Below are positions 1 through 6,148 of a stretch of DNA of 7,839 bases, piece by piece (position 1 is the stretch's first letter; each line of letters begins with the position of its first letter). Location of the stretch: assembly GCA_046304755.1 (NCBI GenBank), contig JBKCDO010000133.1, positions 1 to 7,839 of the forward strand. The letters are read 5' to 3'. Position numbers and translations under genes: made by a program. This DNA comes from JAIBBG01 sp046304755. Its GTDB lineage: Bacteria; Bacteroidota; Bacteroidia; Flavobacteriales_D; Sanyastnellaceae. The notes below the pieces were generated by a model. The model did not search any database. It saw only the letters and a list, made by a program, of their open reading frames with translations, and was not told the DNA's origin.

Positions 1-901
1 TGATCAATGACTCATAGCCGGCATTCACACACAGAGTCTCATAGTCACATTCAACTTCAAACTTCTGAATGAAGTGATCTCGCCATTTCACGCGCGTTAG
101 AAATCCGTCCACCCATCGCTTCGATGTGCCGGCCCGTGGATGTTCCAACATATGGCGATACACCTGGCGCACACTTAAGTTACCCCAGGCCAGATAAGGA
201 GAAATACGCCCACAACTCACCCGGCTTTCCGTAGGCTTGGAGATGTGTTTATTATAGTTCACCCCTCGCGATTCCGCAAAGCTTTGTAGATAGCGAAATG
301 CAACGTCTTCTCCTGCAGGTTGAAATTCCTTGGGAGAGTTTGACCATTCCTGCAGCTGCTGCTCAGGCAGGTCAAAGGGATGCGCAGGAAATTCAATAGT
401 TTGGTTGCTGAAACTATTTCGGATGATCGGCGCATGCATGAATCCAAACCACTGCTTGTCCCATCCCTCGCGATTCCGAATACCACGCTGTATGCCGTCG
501 CGCTTGCACTCTGTCCAACTCACGGAGTGTTGTGTACACCATTGTTTAACAGCCTTATCGCGCTCCCAGGTTAGTCGTATACCGCTTTCTCGATAGCTGA
601 AGATCGTCTGAATAGTATAATGCTCCGCAAGCCAATTGAAGATGTCGATCACCTCACCATAACAGACCTCCACAGACCGATTGTATTCTTTCAACTTCCC
701 GTTTATATGCAGCAAACTTTGATATTGAAATTGGAGATGCCGAATACCGGTATCGGTGTGCGAAATTATCGACGGCTCAAAACAATAGATAATGAGATAG
801 GGGATTCCGGCCTTTTCAGCCAGCATGAGCGGTTCGTGATCCTGCGTGCGCAGGTCGCGCTTCATCCATACCAGGTTGATGGGGTGCTTTCCGGAAGTCA
901 T
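1..901 (-). CDS. DNA photolyase/cryptochrome family protein, N-terminal 300 residues (cut by left window edge)
   Basis: Members of this family bind FAD and either repair UV-induced pyrimidine dimers using light or act as blue-light sensors in the cytoplasm. Reading the minus strand from ATG at 901-899 gives 300 codons with no stop up to the window edge. Residues 9-25 carry the family's N-terminal signature (INLVWMKRDLRTQDHEP), the start of the Rossmann-like antenna-binding domain. The start of the FAD domain is visible at residues 198-248, including YNKHISKP (216-223) and the flavin-binding stretch SCGRISPYLAWGNLS (229-243). VKWRDHF (271-277) continues the helical domain. The C-terminal part, with most of the active site and the electron-transfer tryptophans, lies outside the window. 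This is the first in-frame ATG; an upstream in-frame GTG at 964-962 is possible but would add an unlikely leader. The gene diverges from the one at 1067. The family call is firm; repair enzyme versus cryptochrome cannot be settled here. Confidence 0.93.
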   Translation of the reverse strand, partial: MTSGKHPINLVWMKRDLRTQDHEPLMLAEKAGIPYLIIYCFEPSIISHTDTGIRHLQFQYQSLLHINGKLKEYNRSVEVCYGEVIDIFNWLAEHYTIQTIFSYRESGIRLTWERDKAVKQWCTQHSVSWTECKRDGIQRGIRNREGWDKQWFGFMHAPIIRNSFSNQTIEFPAHPFDLPEQQLQEWSNSPKEFQPAGEDVAFRYLQSFAESRGVNYNKHISKPTESRVSCGRISPYLAWGNLSVRQVYRHMLEHPRAGTSKRWVDGFLTRVKWRDHFIQKFEVECDYETLCVNAGYESLI

Positions 902-1066
902 GCCAGGCGAATTAAGGGGATGGAGGGTTAAACAAGTGAGGGGAGATGTGGGACACCATTTCACTAATTCATTGCTTCACGATTTCACCAAAATACGACA
1001 CTCTGCGTATTTCCTTCATGCGCCACGCTGTTCACTTTTGCATCGTACAATCCAAAACCTATTACG
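902..1066. promoter_or_regulatory. Divergent intergenic region, photolyase gene versus secreted propeller gene
   Basis: This 165-base gap must hold the 5' signals of both divergent genes. No Shine-Dalgarno sequence precedes either ATG, as is common in Bacteroidota. The best plus-strand candidate for a -7 element is CACTTTTG at 1033-1040, one base off TAnnTTTG, with no TTTG at the expected -33 distance. The best minus-strand candidate, TATTTTG at 995-989, is one base short of the consensus. The region is assigned by gene orientation, not by a clear motif. Confidence 0.4.
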
Positions 1067-2800
1067 ATGAAAAAACTACTACTTACAGCCTTGGTAATTG
1101 GACTTACCACCTTCGCTTCTGCGCAAAATCTGCAGTGGGCGCAGAGTATTACCAATTTGAATCAGCCCGACCAAGTGCTGGATTTCGACACGAATGGTCA
1201 AGATCGCATGGCATTGTTGGGACAAGCAACTGCGGGAAGCAACATTGCTCTCTTGGATAATGCGACGGAGGTGATTTCTTCAACGCTTTATTTTGTTGCG
1301 GTCTATAACGATCAAGCGGAAATGCAATGGTCAGCCCCAACGGTTGGATATCCGTATGTTGTGTTGATGAACGATGCCGGGGAAGTGTTCGTAGTTGGCG
1401 GCAGTGTGGGTGTCCAAGACTTTGATCCATCGACTGAAGTGCAGAATGTTGATTTGGGCGCAGGTGCACTCTACGTTCAAAAACTAAGTCCTACTGGGGA
1501 TCTTATCTGGGTGGGAACAAGCTCTCTGGCGACTAATGCAACGGCAGTGTGCCAAGCTGACGACGGTCGAATTTTTGTCTCGGGCGCGTATAGTGTTCCG
1601 GCGACGATTCAATTGGCCGATGGAACTTCCGTTGAAATGACTCGCGGTGCGGATATTTTAGAATTCTCCACCACGGGTGCGCTCGTTGGTTGTTATTCGC
1701 TGGATGTGCCGAATCAAATAGATTATATCAATGTTTCGGATATGGCGTGTGTCAACAATCAATTGGTTGTTGTGGGGGATTTGGATGGAGTTTGCGATTT
1801 CGATCCAATGTCCGGCATAAGCAACAATCAAGAAACTGCCGAGTACGACGGTTATATCGTTTCTTATGATGTTACGGAGTCGTGTATGCTGCAATGGCGG
1901 AAAGTTTTCCGTGGGAACTCCTGGAATTACTGTCATGCTGTGCGTATGGATGATGATAACACCATTTATATTGGGGGGAATTGCACCTTCACAACAGACT
2001 ATGATTACGAAGCAACGCCGGGCACATGGACGCTTTTCAGTGATGGCAATACCAATTTGCAAAGTGCTTTTGTGGCAAAACTCAGTAGTCAAGGAGAGTT
2101 TCAATGGTTGAAAAAGGTGGGTGCAGACAATGAGAGTTTAGATGTGGGGTCGATTTGGACACGAGATCTGGAATTGAAGGATGGAGGTCTTGTTGCACTC
2201 ATCGAAGGTTATGGTTCGATTTATATGGATGGCACTACCACCTCAACGCCGGTAGTTCTTGGCGGTGTAGCTGCACCTGGATATATGGTCGCCGAGTTTG
2301 ACCTATCGGGAACGTTTGAAAGTGTGGCTAAGGCCGATACAACGGGTGTTGGTGTAGCAAGTTTTTGCGGCGTTTTCCCCAAGCGATTGGAAACGCTGAA
2401 CAGCAATCGTTTTGTGGTGGCAGGTAACTTCATGCAGTTCATCAATTTCGGTACACAGCAGAATCCGGTAGTGCTGTCCAACGATCAGACAAGTCCTAAT
2501 TATGGGTTCGATCGCGACATTTTTGTGGCGTGTTATATTGGCTCATCCGGATTGAACACGGAGGGCGTAGTTTCGATCGCTGCTTCCTCCAAACTCGTGA
2601 ACCCTATGCGCGACGAGCTCATCGTCTTGGCACAAGCGCACGACATTTCACGCGTAGCAATTTACACACTGGAAGGAAAAAGTGTAGCTATAGGTCAAAG
2701 CAATCGACTTGACGTTCGCGGATTGCCAAATGGTATTTATATGGTTGAATTACGCATGAATGATGGCACTGTGAGCTACACGCGCGTTGTGAAGGACTAG
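1067..2800 (+). CDS. Secreted seven-repeat (beta-propeller-like) protein with T9SS type A sorting domain
   Basis: A 577-residue exported protein. Residues 1-20 form a signal peptide: MKK, a hydrophobic core, then ASAQ, with cleavage near residue 19 or 20. Residues about 34-495 read as seven degenerate units, roughly 34-88, 96-148, 159-211, 219-277, 289-347, 365-419 and 437-495. Typical units show a strand ending in V-x-G, a DFDP or related acidic turn (118-121, 244-247, DYDY at 311-314), a 'FVAKL'-type strand and a closing G-x-x-x-W (QW at 87-88, IW at 147-148, QW at 276-277 and 346-347). This resembles the SBBP-type repeats of Bacteroidota surface proteins and fits one seven-bladed propeller. 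Residues about 505-577 are a type A sorting domain (NPMRDELIV, then LEGKSV, then LPNGIYMVEL) that directs T9SS export across the outer membrane. No catalytic residues are recognised; ligand and role are unknown. A terminator follows. Confidence 0.92.
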   Translation: MKKLLLTALVIGLTTFASAQNLQWAQSITNLNQPDQVLDFDTNGQDRMALLGQATAGSNIALLDNATEVISSTLYFVAVYNDQAEMQWSAPTVGYPYVVLMNDAGEVFVVGGSVGVQDFDPSTEVQNVDLGAGALYVQKLSPTGDLIWVGTSSLATNATAVCQADDGRIFVSGAYSVPATIQLADGTSVEMTRGADILEFSTTGALVGCYSLDVPNQIDYINVSDMACVNNQLVVVGDLDGVCDFDPMSGISNNQETAEYDGYIVSYDVTESCMLQWRKVFRGNSWNYCHAVRMDDDNTIYIGGNCTFTTDYDYEATPGTWTLFSDGNTNLQSAFVAKLSSQGEFQWLKKVGADNESLDVGSIWTRDLELKDGGLVALIEGYGSIYMDGTTTSTPVVLGGVAAPGYMVAEFDLSGTFESVAKADTTGVGVASFCGVFPKRLETLNSNRFVVAGNFMQFINFGTQQNPVVLSNDQTSPNYGFDRDIFVACYIGSSGLNTEGVVSIAASSKLVNPMRDELIVLAQAHDISRVAIYTLEGKSVAIGQSNRLDVRGLPNGIYMVELRMNDGTVSYTRVVKD

Positions 2801-2831
2801 AATTTATTGTTTCAGCAATCAAATGCATGGA

Positions 2832-2857
2832 AGCGGGGAGAGATCCCTGCTTTTTTT
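2832..2857 (+). terminator. Rho-independent terminator after the secreted propeller gene
   Basis: AGCGGGG (2832-2838) pairs with CCCTGCT (2845-2851) in a 7-bp stem containing one G-T wobble, with the 6-base loop AGAGAT. An uninterrupted run of seven T follows at 2851-2857. It lies 32 bases after the stop codon and fits a plus-strand terminator that isolates the propeller gene from the arsC operon downstream. Confidence 0.82.
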
Positions 2858-2891
2858 GTATCGATGCGAATTGATAACATTCTATTAAACC

Positions 2892-2909
2892 GCTCCAAAC
2901 GAATGGAGC
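2892..2909. repeat. Perfect 6-bp inverted repeat upstream of candidate arsC-operon promoter
   Basis: GCTCCA (2892-2897) and TGGAGC (2904-2909) are exact reverse complements around the spacer AACGAA. The centre is about 26 bases upstream of the candidate -7 element at 2924, so it overlaps where a -33 element would sit. It could be an operator half-site pair, a small RNA hairpin or chance. No T run follows, so it is not a terminator for the plus strand. Confidence 0.35.
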
Positions 2910-2923
2910 ATGGAAGTCATCGT

Positions 2924-2931
2924 TATTTTTG
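2924..2931 (+). promoter_or_regulatory. Candidate Bacteroidota -7 promoter element for the 41-aa gene and arsC
   Basis: TATTTTTG is an exact match to TAnnTTTG, the -7 element used by the primary sigma factor of Bacteroidota. Transcription would start near 2937, leaving a leader of about 60 bases before the ATG at 3001. It lies after the terminator of the preceding gene, where an operon promoter is needed. No TTTG is present at the usual -33 distance, so this remains a candidate. Confidence 0.4.
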
Positions 2932-2980
2932 GATATGAATTGCATCTATTTTGAAGATGTCAATTTCACCTAAATTAAAA

Positions 2981-2999
2981 AAAGCCCGCACCGCGCTTT
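2981..2999. other. Short stem-loop abutting the start codon of the 41-aa gene
   Basis: AAAGC (2981-2985) is complementary to GCTTT (2995-2999) around a 9-base C-rich loop, ending one base before the ATG at 3001. On the plus strand it could partly occlude the ribosome-loading site. Read on the minus strand it is followed by extra T residues, like a weak terminator, but no minus-strand gene feeds into it. The stem is only 5 bp and may be chance. Confidence 0.25.
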
Positions 3000-3000
3000 C

Positions 3001-3126
3001 ATGAAACAAATTATCGCCAAATACAAGAAGCCTATCATTATCACTCTTTCGATTATTGTGCTTCAACTCATTTTCGGATTCGACCCGAAGTTCACGCTCA
3101 TCAACATTATCTGGTTATTCGTTTAA
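3001..3126 (+). CDS. 41-residue hydrophobic (membrane) protein of unknown function, upstream of arsC
   Basis: ATG at 3001 opens a 41-codon frame ending in TAA at 3124-3126. The protein begins with a basic stretch (MKQIIAKYKK), then a hydrophobic segment at residues 11-26 (PIIITLSIIVLQLIFG), a polar turn FDPK (27-30), and a second shorter hydrophobic stretch to the C-terminus (FTLINIIWLFV). This fits an inner-membrane protein with one helix or a short hairpin and a positively charged cytoplasmic N-terminus. An in-frame TAA at 2971-2973 and the lack of another ATG fix the start. It ends 4 bases before arsC, so the two are almost certainly cotranscribed and may be translationally coupled. The ordered charge pattern, proper start and stop, and operon spacing support a real gene. 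I do not recognise the family and assign no function; a link to arsenate handling is only guilt by association. Confidence 0.7.
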   Translation: MKQIIAKYKKPIIITLSIIVLQLIFGFDPKFTLINIIWLFV

Positions 3127-3130
3127 ACCC

Positions 3131-3550
3131 ATGAAAAAAGTACTGGTTTTATGCACAGGCAACAGCTGTCGCAGTCAGATTGCGGAGGCGTATTTGCGCC
3201 ACTTTGTGGGTAATCAGGCTGAAATTTATAGTGCAGGTGTCGAAACGCATGGTGTTAATCCACGTGCTATTGCAACAATGAAAGAGGATAGCATCGATAT
3301 TTCGCATCACACCTCGAACCATGTGGATGAATACCGCGATATCGACTTTGACTTTGTCATTACGGTCTGCGATCACGCCCGTGAGGTATGTCCGTATTTC
3401 CCCACCAACGCCCAAAAGTTCCATCACAACTTCCCGGATCCGGCTAAAGCCACAGGCGACGAGGCCACCATTATGGCTGCGTTTGCTGCGGTAAGAGAGG
3501 AGATTAAGGGGTATTGCAGGGATTGGGTGAGTGGGAATAGTTTGGCTTGA
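3131..3550 (+). CDS. arsC: Arsenate reductase, thioredoxin-coupled (low-molecular-weight phosphatase fold)
   Basis: A 139-residue cytoplasmic enzyme that reduces arsenate to arsenite, with thioredoxin returning it to the reduced form. The phosphate-binding loop CTGNSCRS at residues 8-15 supplies nucleophile Cys8 and Arg14. YSAGVETHGVNP (33-44) is typical of the Staphylococcus pI258-type ArsC family. Cys80 and Cys87, in VITVCDHAREVCP, match the redox pair that forms the disulfide relay. FPDPA (101-105) holds the general-acid Asp103. All three redox cysteines being present argues for a reductase over a plain tyrosine phosphatase. The length is close to the family norm of about 130. ATG at 3131 is chosen because it places MKKVLVLC directly at the domain start; an in-frame ATG at 3056 would add 25 residues overlapping the upstream small gene. 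No arsR or arsenite efflux gene is in the window. The gene converges on the minus-strand gene ending at 3567. Confidence 0.93.
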   Translation: MKKVLVLCTGNSCRSQIAEAYLRHFVGNQAEIYSAGVETHGVNPRAIATMKEDSIDISHHTSNHVDEYRDIDFDFVITVCDHAREVCPYFPTNAQKFHHNFPDPAKATGDEATIMAAFAAVREEIKGYCRDWVSGNSLA

Positions 3551-3566
3551 GCTCAATTGGGTACGT

Positions 3567-6095
3567 TCAATTGTTCAGGAAATGCTCTATGATAAGGGAA
3601 GCATTTACAGCGGTAATACCAGACTCAATTTGCACGAAATAAATACCCTGCGGAAAGGCGGAAGTTTCAATTGTGGTTGGTGATTGACTGAAAAATACGA
3701 GCTGACCGAATGAGTTGAAAATTTTGACAGTATAGTATCCGGAATCTGTTCGGATGTTAAGGTAATTATTGGCAGGATTCGGCGAAATCAGGACATCGTT
3801 TATGCCGGATTCAGCCACGGATGACATGAAAACGAGTACTTCATCCGATATCGGGGAATAGCATCCGCTATTGGTAAGTTGAACGGAATAAGCACCGGTC
3901 ACCTGCGGTAGTATAATGTTTTGATTAAAGCCTGACAGGGGCTCACCATCTAGGTACCAAGTATAACTTGAACCTGGCACGTTCTCGGTGCCGAGTGAAT
4001 CATTGGTGATTGTCACATTAGGCACTTCAAACGTGATAATTTCCGGGTTGATGGCATAATTGTTTTGAGACGAAATGCAAGCGGTTGTGTCAGTATATAG
4101 ACAATTTACAATTGAACCCGGTGTCAATTCAGCGGTGATGTAGGACGCATCGAAATCACCGGTAGATTCACCATTAATGAACCATTCATAGCTTCCATTT
4201 TCAGCGTTGGCTTCAACAAAGCATAAGAAAGAAACTTCCTCTCCGAGGCAAAGGATGGAGTCAGAGGCTACAATTTCCATTTGCGGTATTTCCGGGGCGT
4301 TCACCTGAATGGAAATCAATCCTTGCTGATCGGGACAGTCATTGCCGGATGGATTGATGATGATGTAGTCAGCGCTATTTTGAATTTGTGGCTGAAAAAC
4401 GGCGGATATCGGAAGATTGCTGATTGGATTCAGAAAGTAGACACTGTCGAGGCTAGTGAAGTATTGATTCAAGTTGACCGGTTGGCCCAACTCGCATAGC
4501 GTTATCGTGGTATCCAAGAGTTGTGCTATGGCTGGTTGGACGTAAAGAGAAAATAGGGATGTGTCATTTCCACAGCCAAGCGACTCAACCACGTAGTATA
4601 TATCGAAAAGACCTGCTGACGAAGGGGTGAATTCAGGATTGGTCAGTTCATCGTATTGATACCAACTTCCTTGCTCGGTGATGTTGTTGCTTAGATAGGT
4701 CAGTAAATTAATAGTAGGTTCGAATTGACAGAGTGAAATGCTTGCATTCTCGCCTGCAGATACGGGGGCATCAGAATTAATGGTGAGTGTGGCGCTGTTA
4801 ATGGGGCAACCAATGGCATAGACGCTGTAGGTGTATATACCTGCGGGCTCAGAGGATGGGTCAAACAATCCGTCCACTTCCGATCCTGATGAATTAGTCC
4901 AAACTCCTCCGATTGTGGCGTTACCTTCCAATAGAGATAAGAGTTCAATTGGCTCTGAGCTGGAACAGAGATCTACAGTATTGCTTTCTCCCCCTTGAGG
5001 TGGTTCTATAAAAGTGATTGATAGGGTTGCTGATTGCGTAACACAGGGTGCTGGTGAGTTCACGATGTAAGTGTAATCACCGGCAGACATTGTTTGTGGA
5101 TTGAATATGTCGTTTCCCAAGGGTATTAAATTTCCACTGTTAGGTAGCGTCCAGTATCCGTCGTTGTTGATTGCGGGGCTGTCGTCATCGGGTTCACCTA
5201 ACAGATGATCTAGCATGTTAAGCGGGGTGCTGCCCACACATACTTCTATTGAATTACTGTAACCGGCATTTCGCTGCTGCTTTTCATCGATGTAAATGGA
5301 ACTAACAACGGGAGTGCAACCTGGCAGCTGATCAATAACATATACGAAGGTTGCGGAACTCATGGTAACGGGGTTATAAATGCCCTCCGGAATAAGGCTT
5401 TCAGCACTATAGCTGTCAATAAAGAAATTACCAATCGTATCCGGTGTGCCTGCTATAAAATCAAAAATTTGAAAGGGCTCATACGATTCACAAATAGGAT
5501 ATGTTGTAGTTGAGCCCGGATCATTCGTTTGCAGGTAGACACCGCTGGTAACTTGACATGCTCCCAAACTATCTGCACAGGTATACCAGCCGGAGTTCAA
5601 TGTCGACGCATTCAATGAGCTGTGCGTATTTGCTGGAAGTAGCTGGCCATTGGGATAATACCATGTTGCTGTGTTGCTAAAGGTTGATGACTCAACTGTG
5701 AAATCATAGGAAATAGGCGTCCCCGGGAAGGGTAAATTATAGTCCTGTTGACACAAAAACACCTTTCTTGTGCTTCCGGGGTTATTCGTTCCTGCGGGAA
5801 CATTGAAGTACTCATCCTGTATGGAGTTATCGGAAAGGGTGGCAACAATGTGAAAGACCGACGGGCATAAGTTATCGATGCTATGCTGGCCTGTGTTATT
5901 GGGTGAGTGATAGATTAGTTCATCTTCTTTGTTGAATAGAGATACATCGAATGAGACAGTATCGTTCGGCGGCTGGTAAAGTATGACGCCGTCGCATTGG
6001 CAGCCATTGTCGCCGGCGGGTATTATGTCGAATTGAGCATAGCCGGTTGCTTGCCATACCCATATAAATGTAAAAAGTACGTAGTGTTTATACAT
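3567..6095 (-). CDS. Large secreted modular protein with T9SS type A sorting domain
   Basis: An 842-residue exported protein, probably a surface or adhesion-type factor. Residues 1-20 form a signal peptide with a hydrophobic, aromatic-rich core ending GYA before QF. The N-terminal part (21-190) is cysteine-containing (CQCDG at 32-36). Five modules of about 70-80 residues follow, at roughly 199-269, 280-361, 370-439, 449-518 and 529-598. Each has a cysteine near its start and another near its end (202/260, 286/351, 377/430, 456/508, 534/587), with a 'G-x-W' or 'F-x-P ... AG-x-Y-x-Y' core typical of beta-sandwich repeats. Two Ig-like segments (about 604-690 and 691-755) precede the type A sorting domain at about 765-842 (ISPNPANNYLNI, then FNSFGQLVF, then FPQGIYFVQI). 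The C-terminus, IIEHFLNN, lacks the usual lysine-rich tail. No enzyme motif is seen. It lies 53 bases downstream of the ethanolamine lyase gene on the same strand, with no strong terminator between. Confidence 0.9.
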   Translation of the reverse strand: MYKHYVLFTFIWVWQATGYAQFDIIPAGDNGCQCDGVILYQPPNDTVSFDVSLFNKEDELIYHSPNNTGQHSIDNLCPSVFHIVATLSDNSIQDEYFNVPAGTNNPGSTRKVFLCQQDYNLPFPGTPISYDFTVESSTFSNTATWYYPNGQLLPANTHSSLNASTLNSGWYTCADSLGACQVTSGVYLQTNDPGSTTTYPICESYEPFQIFDFIAGTPDTIGNFFIDSYSAESLIPEGIYNPVTMSSATFVYVIDQLPGCTPVVSSIYIDEKQQRNAGYSNSIEVCVGSTPLNMLDHLLGEPDDDSPAINNDGYWTLPNSGNLIPLGNDIFNPQTMSAGDYTYIVNSPAPCVTQSATLSITFIEPPQGGESNTVDLCSSSEPIELLSLLEGNATIGGVWTNSSGSEVDGLFDPSSEPAGIYTYSVYAIGCPINSATLTINSDAPVSAGENASISLCQFEPTINLLTYLSNNITEQGSWYQYDELTNPEFTPSSAGLFDIYYVVESLGCGNDTSLFSLYVQPAIAQLLDTTITLCELGQPVNLNQYFTSLDSVYFLNPISNLPISAVFQPQIQNSADYIIINPSGNDCPDQQGLISIQVNAPEIPQMEIVASDSILCLGEEVSFLCFVEANAENGSYEWFINGESTGDFDASYITAELTPGSIVNCLYTDTTACISSQNNYAINPEIITFEVPNVTITNDSLGTENVPGSSYTWYLDGEPLSGFNQNIILPQVTGAYSVQLTNSGCYSPISDEVLVFMSSVAESGINDVLISPNPANNYLNIRTDSGYYTVKIFNSFGQLVFFSQSPTTIETSAFPQGIYFVQIESGITAVNASLIIEHFLNN

Positions 6096-6148
6096 AGATA
6101 AAATATGCGAATATACTTCTCCTATCGGGAGTACTTATCCCCAAAACT

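Noticed and set aside
620..931. 103-codon plus-strand frame in the left region
   Set aside because: It lies antisense to the photolyase reading frame, which carries clear family motifs; no domain features are seen in the shadow.
989..995. TATTTTG on the minus strand as the photolyase -7 promoter element
   Set aside because: The spacing inside the element is one base shorter than TAnnTTTG and no -33 TTTG is positioned upstream.
2688..2945. 85-codon minus-strand frame across the end of the propeller gene and the terminator
   Set aside because: It overlaps the sorting-domain coding region and the terminator hairpin, and shows no signal peptide, domain or plausible context.
3056..3130. Upstream in-frame ATG that would lengthen ArsC by 25 residues
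   Set aside because: The extension overlaps the 41-aa gene in another frame and has low-complexity serine-rich content. The conserved ArsC fold starts right at MKKVLVLC from 3131.
3551..3574. CAATTG...CAATTG inverted repeat between the convergent arsC and surface-protein genes as a bidirectional terminator
   Set aside because: CAATTG is itself palindromic, the stem would be AT-rich, and no T run follows on either strand. The 16-base gap has no convincing terminator.
6114..6133. Possible hairpin (CTCC/GGAG) between the eut gene and the 842-aa gene as terminator or operator
   Set aside because: Only a 4-bp core stem with mismatched flanks and no following T run on the minus strand; likely chance.
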